DNA of 64,000 nt from Bradyrhizobium frederickii (GCF_004570865.1 NZ_SPQS01000006.1:248001-312000); one strand, 5' to 3'; positions 50,664 through 59,124 are shown, numbered from the stretch's first letter. Notes: generated from the letters alone by a model not told the origin. A program made the numbers and translations.

Positions 50664-51119
50664 TTACCGCAGCTTGTTGAGCAGCGCCATCAGCGTCTCG
50701 CGCTCCTTGGCGTCGAGCGGCGCCAGGGTCTCGCGGGTGATCGCCAGTGCATTCGGCGCGACCTTCTCCGCGAGCTGCTGGCCGGCCCGCGTCAGACTCA
50801 CCAGCAGACGCCGTCCATCCTCGGGGTCCTGACTGGTCTCGGTCAGGCCGCGCGCCGTGAGGCGGTCGATCACGCCCTTGATGGTGGCGACATCCATCGC
50901 GGTCAGGCGGCCGAGCTGATTCTGCGAGCACGGACCGGTCTCGGCGAGCTTGGACAGCGCCGCCCATTGCGTCGGCGTCAGATTGGTGCCGATATCGCGG
51001 GCGAAGATCGAGCTGTGGCGCTGCCAGACCTGGCGCAGGATGAAGCCGACCTGCTCGTCGAGCACGTAAGGCGGTTTTGCCGGTTTGATGTTCTTCTTCG
51101 CCGTGACGCTTCTCGCCAT
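50664..51119 (-). CDS. MarR family regulator, likely of the nicotinate regulon
   Basis: The 151-residue winged-helix protein has an N-terminal basic tail, TPTQWAALSKLAETGPCSQN, then QLGRLTAMDVATIKGVIDRL (recognition helix) and the wing SQDPEDGRRLLVSLTRAG. It is the last gene of the reductase/transport operon. Pseudomonas NicR, which controls nicotinate degradation, is also a MarR protein (established), so this is the best candidate for binding the GTATAC palindromes at 48362 and 58953. The effector is unknown. Confidence 0.88.
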   Translation of the reverse strand: MARSVTAKKNIKPAKPPYVLDEQVGFILRQVWQRHSSIFARDIGTNLTPTQWAALSKLAETGPCSQNQLGRLTAMDVATIKGVIDRLTARGLTETSQDPEDGRRLLVSLTRAGQQLAEKVAPNALAITRETLAPLDAKERETLMALLNKLR

Positions 51120-51144
51120 CCGCTCGCAGCCCTTCCCTTTGCCC

Positions 51145-51849
51145 TCACAACGACAGATGCGCGTCGCGGATATCAGGACGCGCGTCGAGCTCGGCCATGG
51201 TGCCGCCGAAGCAGATGCGGCCGCGCTCGATGATATAGGCGCGATCCGAGATCAAGCGCGCGAAGTGCAGATTCTGCTCGGAGACGACGATGCTGACGCC
51301 CTCCTTTTTCATGGTCAGGATGGCATCCACCATCTGCTCCACGATCTTCGGCGACAGGCCTTCCGAGGGCTCGTCGAGCAGTACCAGCGAGGGATTGCCC
51401 ATCAGCGTGCGGGCAATGGTGAGCATCTGCTGCTCGCCGCCGCTCATGCGGCCGCCCGGTCGGTTCTTCATCTCACCCAGATTGGGAAACAGCGCGAACA
51501 GCTTTTCGCGGGTCCAGTCCGGCGCGTTCGCACGCTTCGGCTGCTTGCCGACTTCGAGATTCTCTTCAACCGTCAAATCGGTGAAGATACGTCGCTCCTC
51601 CGGCACGTAGCCGAGCCCCTCGCGCACGATCTCGTGGGTCGGCTTTGCCGAGACATCCTTGCCCTCGAACACGATGCGGCCGGTTCGCTGTGCGACGAGG
51701 CCGACGATCGAGCGGAAGGTGGTCGACTTGCCCGCGCCGTTGCGCCCAAGCAATGCCACCACCTCACCCTCACCGACCTCGAAGCCGATGTCGAACAGGA
51801 TATGCGCCGGGCCATAATGGCTGTTGAGGTCTTGCACCGTGAGCTTCAT
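51145..51849 (-). CDS. Branched-chain-type ABC transporter ATP-binding protein LivF
   Basis: The 234-residue ATPase has Walker A GRNGAGKST (about 35-43), signature MSGGEQQMLTIARTLM and Walker B PSLVLLDEPSEGLSP, typical of LivF. It starts MKLTVQDLNSHYGPAHILFD. Its start overlaps the livG stop by 4 bases. It is part of a HAAT-type importer encoded together with the nicotinate genes. Confidence 0.93.
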   Translation of the reverse strand: MKLTVQDLNSHYGPAHILFDIGFEVGEGEVVALLGRNGAGKSTTFRSIVGLVAQRTGRIVFEGKDVSAKPTHEIVREGLGYVPEERRIFTDLTVEENLEVGKQPKRANAPDWTREKLFALFPNLGEMKNRPGGRMSGGEQQMLTIARTLMGNPSLVLLDEPSEGLSPKIVEQMVDAILTMKKEGVSIVVSEQNLHFARLISDRAYIIERGRICFGGTMAELDARPDIRDAHLSL

Positions 51850-52637
51850 GCCGAGGTTCCCTCGCGGTGGCGGGCATCGTAGACGAGGCCCTCGCCGAGA
51901 TAGACTGCCTGCACCTGCGGATTGCCGCGCACCTCGGCCGGCGAGCCCTCGGCGATCAGCGTGCCGCGGTTGAGCACGATGATGCGGTCGGCATGCTCGA
52001 ACACCACGTCCATGTCGTGCTCGGTGAAGAGCACGCCGATCGATTTCTCCCGCGCGATCTGCGCCGTGAGCCGCATCAGATCGACGCGCTCGCGCGGCGC
52101 CATGCCGGCGGTCGGCTCGTCCATCAGGAGCAGCTTCGGCTGGTTGGCGAGCGCGACCGCAAGCTCGAGTCGCTTGAGGTCGCCATAGGCGAGCTCGCCG
52201 CAGGGGCGATCCGCATAGCCGCCCATGCCGACCAGCTCGAGCAGCCGGCCGGCTTCGTCGCGGTCGAACTTGGGTGCCGAGCCGAACAGATTGAACAGCT
52301 GCCTCCCGTGCGAGATCAGCGCGACCTGCACGTTCTCGCGCACGGTCATGGTGGCGAAGGTCGCGGTGATCTGAAAGGTGCGCCCGACGCCGAGCCGCCA
52401 GACATCGCGCGGTTTCCTGGCCGTGATCTCTTCACCGAGCAGGCGAACATGGCCGGTATCGGGCTTGTTCTGGCCGTTGAGCATGTCGAAGCAGGTGCTC
52501 TTTCCCGCGCCGTTCGGCCCGATCAGCGCCAGGATTTCACCGGCACGCAGCGAGAACGAGACGCCGCGCACGGCGTGGATGCCGCCATAGGATTTGCTCA
52601 GACCTTCGACCGCAAGAAGTGGGGGTGCAACGCTCAT
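51846..52637 (-). CDS. Branched-chain-type ABC transporter ATP-binding protein LivG
   Basis: The 263-residue protein has Walker A GPNGAGKST, LGVGRTFQITATFATMTVRE, Walker B PKLLLMDEPTAGMAPRERVD and the LivG-type C-terminal tail ending near VQAVYLGEG. Its ATG overlaps the permease stop (ATGA). It is the second ATPase of the heterodimer with LivF. Confidence 0.93.
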   Translation of the reverse strand: MSVAPPLLAVEGLSKSYGGIHAVRGVSFSLRAGEILALIGPNGAGKSTCFDMLNGQNKPDTGHVRLLGEEITARKPRDVWRLGVGRTFQITATFATMTVRENVQVALISHGRQLFNLFGSAPKFDRDEAGRLLELVGMGGYADRPCGELAYGDLKRLELAVALANQPKLLLMDEPTAGMAPRERVDLMRLTAQIAREKSIGVLFTEHDMDVVFEHADRIIVLNRGTLIAEGSPAEVRGNPQVQAVYLGEGLVYDARHREGTSA

Positions 52638-54523
52638 TCGGCAGACTCGATCGGCTTGGCAAGCAGAGGTGAGGCCGGCGGCGGCGCCTTCTTGCGGCGC
52701 TGCGCCAACGTTTCCAGCATGCCGACGATGCCCTTGGGGAAGACGACGACGATCAGCATGATGAAGCCGCCGAGCACGAGCTTCGACAAATCGGTCTGGC
52801 TGACCAGCCAGATGTTGAGCGCCTTGTAGACGATGGCACCGATCACCGCGCCCGACACCGTCTCGACGCCGCCGAGCAGCACCATGACGAGCGCGTCGAC
52901 CGACAGCGAGATGCCGAGATTGTCAGGGAAGACGCTGCCCTTGAGGTAAGCGAACAGCGCACCGCCGATGCCGGCGGTCGTGCCTGCGATCACGAACGCC
53001 GTCCACTGGATGCGCTTGGCGTCGATGCCGATCGCTTCGCTGCGCAGCAGCGAGTCACGCGTGGCACGAAGCGCGTAGCCGAATGGCGAGAACACCATGG
53101 CCCGCAGCGCGATGGTCACCAGCGCCGCAACGCCGAGCGCCAGCCAATAGAAGTGCGACGGGCTCGCCGCCCACTTTTCCGGCCAGACGCCCAAAATGCC
53201 GTTGTCGCCGCCTGTCACGCTCACCCATTGGAACGCGATCGACCAGACGATCTGCGCGAAAGCCAGCGTCAGCATCGCAAAGTAGACACCGGAGAGCTGC
53301 ACGGCAAAGAAGCCGAATACCGCGGCGCCCATGCAGCCGAGCAGCGGCCCGAGCAAGAGGCAGACGACCATCGGCAGCCCCGCCATCTTGGCAAGGAATG
53401 CGATGCCATAGGCGCCGAGGCCGAAATAGGCGGCGTGGCCGAATGACGCCAGCCCGCCGACCGACATCAGGAAATGCAAGGAGACGGCGAAGATCACGAA
53501 GATCGCGATCTCCGAGCCAACGGTCAGCGCGTAATTGCCGGCGAACAGCGGTAGCGTCGCCGCGATGACCAGCGCCGCAAGCGCGGCGAGCCGCTCGTTC
53601 GACGTCAACGGCCGCCACGGATTGACGGTGAGCCCCGGCGTCTTGCGCGCGGGAGCCTCCGGCTTTCCGAACAGGCCCCAGGGGCGCACAATCAGCACCA
53701 CCGCCATCACCAGGAAGACCAGGATGATGGAGATCTTCGGGAAGATCAGGATGCCGAAGGCATTGAGCTCGGAGACCAGCACCGCCGCGACGAAGGCCCC
53801 GATGATGCTGCCGAGGCCGCCGATCACCACGACGACGAAGACCTCGACGATGATGCGCAGATCCATGGCGTGATGCACGGCATCGCGCGGGATCTGGAGG
53901 GCGCCGCCGAGGGCGGCGAGGAAGACGCCGACCGCGAACACCGATGTGAACAGCCATTTCTGATTGACGCCGAGGGCTGCGACCATGTCTCGGTCCTGCG
54001 TCGCGGCACGCACCAGGACGCCCCATCGCGTGCGCTGAAACAGCAGCCAGAGGATGCCGAGCACGACCGGCCCGAGCACGATCAGGAACAGATCGTAGCT
54101 CGGGATGTTCTGGCCGAAGAAATCGATGGCGCCCTTGAAGCCCGGCGCGCGGCGGCCGACGAGATCGTCGGGCCCCCAGACCAGCACCACGAGGTCCTCC
54201 ACCATCAAGGTCAGGCCGAAGGTCGCGAGCAGCTGGAACAGCTCGGGTGCGTGATAGATGCGGCGGAGCAGCACCATCTCGACGATGATGCCGATCATCG
54301 CCACGGCCAGCGCGGCCAGCACGATGCTGCCCCAGAACCCAAACGCACCCGAAAGCCGCTCGGTGAGCGTAAAGGCGATGTAGGCGCCGATCATGTAGAA
54401 GGCGCCATGCGCGAAATTCACGATCCGCGTCACGCCGAAGATGATCGACAGGCCCGAGGCCACCAGGAACAGCGACGCCGCGCTGGCGAGACCGGTCAGA
54501 AACTGTACGACGTAAAAGGCCAT
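52634..54523 (-). CDS. Fused LivH-LivM branched-chain-type ABC permease
   Basis: This is a single 629-residue chain. Residues 1 to about 285 are LivH-like (VNFAHGAFYMIGAYIAFTLT, FLAALGGALQIPRDAVHHAM, VVVIGGLGSIIGAFVAAVLV). A linker KPEAPARKTPGLTVNPWRPL follows, and the LivM-like half continues to the end (VGGLASFGHAAYFGLGAYGI, RDSLLRSEAIGIDAKRIQWT, VLLGGVETVSGAVIGAIVYK). Fusion of both permease subunits keeps 1:1 stoichiometry. The two halves are usually separate genes, although fusions are known. Probably about 17 helices. The likely substrate is nicotinate or a related pyridine carboxylate (context only). Confidence 0.92.
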   Translation of the reverse strand: MAFYVVQFLTGLASAASLFLVASGLSIIFGVTRIVNFAHGAFYMIGAYIAFTLTERLSGAFGFWGSIVLAALAVAMIGIIVEMVLLRRIYHAPELFQLLATFGLTLMVEDLVVLVWGPDDLVGRRAPGFKGAIDFFGQNIPSYDLFLIVLGPVVLGILWLLFQRTRWGVLVRAATQDRDMVAALGVNQKWLFTSVFAVGVFLAALGGALQIPRDAVHHAMDLRIIVEVFVVVVIGGLGSIIGAFVAAVLVSELNAFGILIFPKISIILVFLVMAVVLIVRPWGLFGKPEAPARKTPGLTVNPWRPLTSNERLAALAALVIAATLPLFAGNYALTVGSEIAIFVIFAVSLHFLMSVGGLASFGHAAYFGLGAYGIAFLAKMAGLPMVVCLLLGPLLGCMGAAVFGFFAVQLSGVYFAMLTLAFAQIVWSIAFQWVSVTGGDNGILGVWPEKWAASPSHFYWLALGVAALVTIALRAMVFSPFGYALRATRDSLLRSEAIGIDAKRIQWTAFVIAGTTAGIGGALFAYLKGSVFPDNLGISLSVDALVMVLLGGVETVSGAVIGAIVYKALNIWLVSQTDLSKLVLGGFIMLIVVVFPKGIVGMLETLAQRRKKAPPPASPLLAKPIESAE

Positions 54524-54552
54524 CGGCGGTCCGGGTTGGGTCTGAGTTTCAC

Positions 54553-54683
54553 CTCTCCCCGCTCTTCGCGGGGAGAGGTCGGATCGCCCTTGCGATCCGG
54601 GTGAGGGGCTCTCTCCACCAGCGCGGGGCGTGGAGAGAGCCCCTCACCCCGACCCTCTCCCCGCGAAGAGCGGGGAGAGGGAG
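54553..54683. repeat. Large palindromic repeat between the binding-protein and permease genes
   Basis: CTCTCCCCGCTCTTCGCGGG begins the element and its complement CCCGCGAAGAGCGGGGAGAG ends it. Inside, GGTGAGGGGCTCTCTCCACC pairs with CGTGGAGAGAGCCCCTCACC. Each outer arm is also a hairpin by itself (CTCTCCCCGC/GCGGGGAGAG). It lies within the transcript joining binding protein and permease, as REP elements do between malE and malF, and may lower downstream expression. Confidence 0.8.
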
Positions 54684-54693
54684 AGATAAAAGA

Positions 54694-55896
54694 TCAATCC
54701 TTCGGCCGCAGCTTCTCGACTTCGGCGTCACCAGGCAGATAGTCCGCTCCCTTCTTGTAGGACGAATCCACCATCACGCCCTTGCCGTCCTTCAGCGCGG
54801 TCTTGCCGACGAAGGCACCGAGTGTCGACTGGTGATCGATCTTGCGGAAGGTGATCTCGCCGAACGGCGACGGCACGGAGAGGCCTTCGGCCGCGGCGAT
54901 CAGCTTCTCCGGATCGCTCGAGCCGGCCTTGGCCAGGATGGCGGCCGCCGACTTGATGGTCTGGTAGCCGACGATCGAGCCGAGGCGCGGATAATCGTTG
55001 TACTTGGCCTGGTAGGCCTTCAGGAACGCGTCATGCTCGGGCGTCTTGATCGAGTACCAGGGATAGCCGGTGACAATCCACCCCTCGGGCGTCTCGTCCT
55101 TCAGCGGATCGAGATATTCGGGCTCGCCGGTCAGGAACGAGACGACCTCGCGCCCTTTGAACAGGCCGCGGGTGTTGCCTTCACGCACGAGCTTGACGAG
55201 GTCGGCGCCGAAGGTGACGTTGAGGATCGCTTCCGGGTTGGCGGCGGCAACGGCCTGCACCACGGGACCCGCGTCGATCTTGCCCTGCGGCGGCCATTGC
55301 TCGTCGACCCACTGGATGTCCGGACGCTTCTCCGACATCAGCTTCTTGAACACCGCGACCGCGGACTGGCCATACTCGTAATTTGGCGCGATCGTCGCCC
55401 AGCGCTTGGCCGGCAGCTTGCTGGCGGCTTCCACCAGCATCGCGGCCTGCATGTAATTGGAGGGGCGCAGGCGGAAGGTGTATTTGTTGCCCTTCGACCA
55501 GGTGATGGCGTCCGTCAGCGGCTCGGCCGCGAGGAAGAACACTTTCTTCTGGTTGGCGAAGTCGCTGACGGCAAGGCCGATATTGGACAGGAACGTGCCG
55601 GCGAGCATCGCAACCCCTTCGCTCGACACCAGCTCGTTGGCCGCGGTCTGCGCGTCCGCCGGCTTGCCGCCATCGTCCTTGGAGATGACGACGAGCTTCT
55701 TGCCGTTGATGCCGCCGGCTGCGTTGACCTCCTCGACCGCGAGCTGCCAGCCCTTACGATAGGGCTCGGTGAACGCCGGCAGCAGCGAATAGCTGTTGAT
55801 CTCGCCGATCTTGATGTCCTGCGCCAGCGCCGAATGTGCCATGCCGCCCGCCAGAAGCGCGAAGGCCGCTCCCACAAAAGTGTTTCTCGCTCGCAT
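54694..55896 (-). CDS. Branched-chain-type ABC transporter substrate-binding protein
   Basis: The 400-residue protein has a signal peptide (NTFVGAAFALLAGGMAHSALA). DIKIGEINSYSLLPAFTEPY is the type 1 periplasmic-binding (LivJ-like) opening, followed by LVVISKDDGGKPADAQTAAN and MLAGTFLSNIGLAVSDFANQ. Members near aromatic-degradation genes often bind aromatic acids (family knowledge). It sits between the DUF1185 gene and the fused permease, so nicotinate, 6-hydroxynicotinate or a related acid is the likely ligand (inference). Confidence 0.92.
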   Translation of the reverse strand: MRARNTFVGAAFALLAGGMAHSALAQDIKIGEINSYSLLPAFTEPYRKGWQLAVEEVNAAGGINGKKLVVISKDDGGKPADAQTAANELVSSEGVAMLAGTFLSNIGLAVSDFANQKKVFFLAAEPLTDAITWSKGNKYTFRLRPSNYMQAAMLVEAASKLPAKRWATIAPNYEYGQSAVAVFKKLMSEKRPDIQWVDEQWPPQGKIDAGPVVQAVAAANPEAILNVTFGADLVKLVREGNTRGLFKGREVVSFLTGEPEYLDPLKDETPEGWIVTGYPWYSIKTPEHDAFLKAYQAKYNDYPRLGSIVGYQTIKSAAAILAKAGSSDPEKLIAAAEGLSVPSPFGEITFRKIDHQSTLGAFVGKTALKDGKGVMVDSSYKKGADYLPGDAEVEKLRPKD

Positions 55897-55978
55897 CCCA
55901 ACCTCCAGTTTTTGAACTCTTGACGTCTTCAGCGTGACTTTGTCGGGGAAGCTGTGCCCGCCTCCCCGGTTTCAAACC

Positions 55979-56563
55979 CTATCTCAGACCGTCCTCGCCC
56001 TTGATCTCCGCGACCGTGAGCCCGCCGACGCGCGGCAGCGGACGGCCGCTGTCGGTGACGGCGACGGCGACCATGATCTCGTTGGCGCGCGGCGCATCGT
56101 TGATCTGCACTTCCATGCCGTCGAAATGGCTGCGCACGAAGGCCGCATCCTTGTGCCCCAGCGGGATGTCGAGCGTCGTGCCCGGCCCGCTGCGCTTCTT
56201 CGACGACGGGATCAGCGCCGCGCCCTTGCTCAGGACTTTACGCACCGGCGCCCCCATTTTCGGATGCAGGATCGCGGCGGCATGCTCCAACTCACCGTTC
56301 TCCCCGACGGCCGCGGCCTTGCCATAGCTCTGCGCCTTGGCGCCATCGATCCCGAGAGCAGCCACCGCACGCTTCGACAAAAGTTCGCCCAGCTCCTCGC
56401 CGATCGCGATCAGCGGCGAGAGATCCTCGACATATTGTCCCGCGAAAGGATTTTCGATGACAGCAATCGCAGCCGCACGCCGGGTCGGCGGCGAGACCGG
56501 GCGCCCCATCTCCATCTGCGTCTCTTCGACGACGGTGACGATCTTGCGGATGATCGCGCTCAT
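55979..56563 (-). CDS. DUF1185 (AA_synth) family protein
   Basis: The 194-residue protein begins MSAIIRKIVTVVEETQMEMG. AAIAVIENPFAGQYVEDLSP, GKAAAVGENGELEHAAAILH and the Lys-containing GAALIPSSKKRSGPGTTLDI are conserved blocks of this family. Its members recur in pyrimidine/pyridine degradation regions. The Pfam label amino acid synthesis is historic and no reaction is established that I know of. It is 15 bases after the UPF0280 gene, in the hnr operon. A role in ring-opening or in processing 2-formylglutarate is possible but unproven. Confidence 0.85.
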   Translation of the reverse strand: MSAIIRKIVTVVEETQMEMGRPVSPPTRRAAAIAVIENPFAGQYVEDLSPLIAIGEELGELLSKRAVAALGIDGAKAQSYGKAAAVGENGELEHAAAILHPKMGAPVRKVLSKGAALIPSSKKRSGPGTTLDIPLGHKDAAFVRSHFDGMEVQINDAPRANEIMVAVAVTDSGRPLPRVGGLTVAEIKGEDGLR

Positions 56564-56578
56564 GGTTCGCTTCCCTGT

Positions 56579-57475
56579 TCAGGCACAGACCGCGTTCTCC
56601 GGCAGACGCGGGCGCGTTCGTTGCTCTTCTATATCCTTAGGTCCGATGACAAGCATATCACCACAAAGCTGCAATACGGCACCCTCGATCAAGCCGCGAT
56701 CGAACAATTGACGTGCACATTCCGCGCCAGATTCGAGGGCGGCTGCGATCTCATTCTGTGACAATTCACCGACATGCCGGGTGACAAGACGCGCGCCGAG
56801 ATCGCTGTCGGGCTGAAGCTCGCAGGCCGGTTGCCTGACGATGGCAGGATGCCCCGGAAGATCGACGGCATTGGCGATGACCGTCGCCGCGGCATCGGCC
56901 TGTGACGCCGTTGCAGCCAGCACCGTTACCGCATCGGCAATCCCGAGCGAAAAGCTGCGGCCGTGGCGTCCGCTGGTCGCGACGCCCCGCACCCGGTCAT
57001 CCGCATCGACCCGCATGGCGCGCATGACGCCGTCACGGTCGGGACGATCCATCAGGCCAATCGAAAAATGCTCGCCTCTGCCGAGATGAAATGCGATGTC
57101 GCCGCCATTGTTGACATAGGCGCGATCGAGCGCCGCAGCACCCAGCATGGCGCCGAGAATCTCCTCCGCCACGCTGCCGGCAACGGCGGCCATCGGCGTG
57201 ATGAAGCCATCAGCGGCAAAGGGCGCGACCGCCGCGTGCATCCGGCGCGCCACCACGCCCCTCAGCGAGGTCCGCGCCGCGGCCGCCGCGCGCAGCACCG
57301 GCAGCTCCGCGCAGAGCTCGTCGAGCAATCCGGTGAACCGCTGCGCCGCGGCCTCATAGGCCGCACGGACCGCGTCCGCACGCCCCCTCGCCTCGATGAT
57401 CAGGTCGATCGGTCCATCCTGCAAATGCAGCCGCCGGCCGTCAGACAGCAATGCGATTTGCGGCAGCCTCGTCAT
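56579..57475 (-). CDS. UPF0280 family ApbE-like protein
   Basis: The 298-residue protein starts MTRLPQIALLSDGRRLHLQD, its ATG overlapping the hnr stop (ATGA), which is why this start is preferred over one 30 bases upstream. AYVNNGGDIAFHLG (VNNGGDI at 121-127) matches the ApbE core VNxGGDI, and GVATSGRHGRSFSLGIADAV with TVLA (166-187) corresponds to the ApbE ATSG...DAVTVxA segment. ApbE attaches FMN covalently to proteins. Because Eubacterium barkeri hydroxynicotinate reductase carries a covalently bound flavin (established), this protein is a good candidate for its maturase (inference). Confidence 0.82.
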   Translation of the reverse strand: MTRLPQIALLSDGRRLHLQDGPIDLIIEARGRADAVRAAYEAAAQRFTGLLDELCAELPVLRAAAAARTSLRGVVARRMHAAVAPFAADGFITPMAAVAGSVAEEILGAMLGAAALDRAYVNNGGDIAFHLGRGEHFSIGLMDRPDRDGVMRAMRVDADDRVRGVATSGRHGRSFSLGIADAVTVLAATASQADAAATVIANAVDLPGHPAIVRQPACELQPDSDLGARLVTRHVGELSQNEIAAALESGAECARQLFDRGLIEGAVLQLCGDMLVIGPKDIEEQRTRPRLPENAVCA

Positions 57476-58929
57476 GCCCGTGGCCCAGGGATCGGGTTCT
57501 GCCACGGCAGCTGCCGCACATCGTCGCCGTTCTGCACTTCGGACAGCGGCTTCACGTAATCCATGTGGCCGCCGAGCGCGGCGTAATCAGACAGCTTCAT
57601 CGTGAACTCGATCGGCGCGACCAGCGCGGGGGTCGGAACGTAGCCGAACGCGCCCGCCGGCATCTGCGTCACATCGACCATGTAGGTGATGCCGCCGCCG
57701 GGCCAGACATAGACCGGCGCACCGCCGCTGGTGACGCGCGTCAGCGCGTCCTTCACCGAGCGCGTCAAGCGCACCGGATTGTCGGTGACGCCGGCGCGCA
57801 GCGAGCCGCCCGCGCCGGCCATGAACAGCACGGTGCACAGCGCGGGCTCGCAATTCTCCTGGATGCGCTCGACCGAGAACTTCAGATCGGCCGGCATCTC
57901 GGTCTCGACCGGCTTCAAGGCCTCGTCGAGCACGTAATAGGACGAGTGCTCACCGGTCGTGGAGACCATCAGCATGGTCAGACCGGGTCTTGCCTCCTTG
58001 GCATCGAACGGCCCCAGGATCGCCAGCGGATCGGAAATGTTGGTGCCGCCCCACCCCGTGCCGGGATCGGCGACCTGGAAATAGCGGCCCGGCGTCGAGC
58101 GCCGTCCCTTCATCTTGATGCCGGTGTCGGCGATATCGAGCAGCTTACCGGCCTGGTGCTCGCTCAGCACGCCGGTGATGTGGTCGTCGACCACGACGAC
58201 TTCATCCACCTTGCCGTGCCATTGCTTGGCGAACATGCCGATCGTCGCCGAGCCGCAGCCGACGCGCATGCGCTCTTCTTTCATGCCGTTGACGATCGGC
58301 GGCTGCCCGGCCTGCACCACCACGGTGGCGCCGCCGTCGATGGTGAGCTCGACCGCCTTGCAATTGGCGAGGTCCATCAGCGTGTCGCAGGTGACGCGGC
58401 CCTCCTTCTTGGAGCCGCCGGTGAGATGATGCACGCCGCCCAACGACAGCATCTGCGAGCCGTATTCGCTGGTGGTGACGTGGCCGACCGCCTCACCCTG
58501 GGCGCGCACGGTCGCGGTCTCCGGCCCGAGATAGCGGTCGGTGTCGATCTTCACCTTGATCCCGCAATAGGAGAAGATGCCCTCGGTGACCACGGTCACC
58601 ATGTCGACACCGTCGACCTCGGCGGAGACGATGAAGGGCGCCGGCTTGTAATCGGGGTAGGTCGTGCCCGCACCGATCGCGGTGACGAAGGTCGAGGGCT
58701 CGTGGACGATCTTGCCGTCCCAGTCTTCGGTGCGGCTGAACGGAACCAGCTTGCCACCATGCGAGACGGTGCGCTCCAGGATCACGTGCGGATCGACGCG
58801 GACGAGCTTGCCGTCGTGGTTGGCATAGCGGTCGCAGGCACCCGCCGCGCCCGGCTTGATATAGCACATCACCGGACACGCATCGCAGCGGATCTTGTCG
58901 ATGGCGGCGCTCGTCGTTTCAGTCACCAT
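57472..58929 (-). CDS. hnr: 6-hydroxynicotinate reductase-like iron-sulfur protein
   Basis: The 485-residue protein has an N-terminal cluster site IRCDACPVMCYIKPGAAG, then ACDRY, giving C15-x2-C18-x3-C22-x9-C32, suited to a [4Fe-4S] centre. Later Cys are at 122, 181, 190, 225, 360 and 365. Segments such as GTNISDPLAILGPFDAKEAR and GGITYMVDVTQMPAGAFGYV agree with the family annotated after Eubacterium barkeri Hnr (recognition). That enzyme reduces 6-hydroxynicotinate to 1,4,5,6-tetrahydro-6-oxonicotinate using a covalent flavin, a [2Fe-2S] and two [4Fe-4S] clusters. No plant-type [2Fe-2S] domain is visible here, so this version may be shorter. It is the first gene of the operon and divergent from nicA. 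Confidence 0.85.
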   Translation of the reverse strand: MVTETTSAAIDKIRCDACPVMCYIKPGAAGACDRYANHDGKLVRVDPHVILERTVSHGGKLVPFSRTEDWDGKIVHEPSTFVTAIGAGTTYPDYKPAPFIVSAEVDGVDMVTVVTEGIFSYCGIKVKIDTDRYLGPETATVRAQGEAVGHVTTSEYGSQMLSLGGVHHLTGGSKKEGRVTCDTLMDLANCKAVELTIDGGATVVVQAGQPPIVNGMKEERMRVGCGSATIGMFAKQWHGKVDEVVVVDDHITGVLSEHQAGKLLDIADTGIKMKGRRSTPGRYFQVADPGTGWGGTNISDPLAILGPFDAKEARPGLTMLMVSTTGEHSSYYVLDEALKPVETEMPADLKFSVERIQENCEPALCTVLFMAGAGGSLRAGVTDNPVRLTRSVKDALTRVTSGGAPVYVWPGGGITYMVDVTQMPAGAFGYVPTPALVAPIEFTMKLSDYAALGGHMDYVKPLSEVQNGDDVRQLPWQNPIPGPRA

Positions 58930-58952
58930 GTCGGACCCAGCTGGCGCGGGTT

Positions 58953-58972
58953 ATCATTCGTATACGAACGAT
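58953..58972. promoter_or_regulatory. GTATAC palindrome upstream of hnr
   Basis: ATCATTCGTATACGAACGAT is a 20-base palindrome with one mismatched pair per arm, 24 bases before the hnr start. It shares 17 of 20 bases with 48362-48381 near fpr/ena. It is a likely operator of the MarR-type regulator at 50664 or another pathway regulator. Confidence 0.7.
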
Positions 58973-59108
58973 GTTGCGCGCGGTCGCCTCCGGCTGTCAA
59001 GCGGCGGTGCAGTGCAAAAGATGCAGCTGCCGCATAAAACCTCATTTGCCTATCCGCTCTGTCCACTAACAAGGCAGTCGCGCTGCACTGCGGCATGCAT
59101 GGCTTGCA

Positions 59109-59124
59109 CGTTTGTGTACAAACG
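59109..59124. promoter_or_regulatory. CGTTTGT...ACAAACG palindrome upstream of nicA
   Basis: CGTTTGT-GT-ACAAACG is a 7-2-7 inverted repeat 56 bases before the nicA ATG. CGTTTGTACAC at 48350-48360 matches its left half. It may be a second operator class for the same regulon. Confidence 0.55.

Noticed and set aside
57451..59037. 528-codon open frame opposite hnr
   Set aside because: His/Arg/Asp-rich shadow with no domain; the opposite strand has a coherent iron-sulfur enzyme with coupled neighbours.
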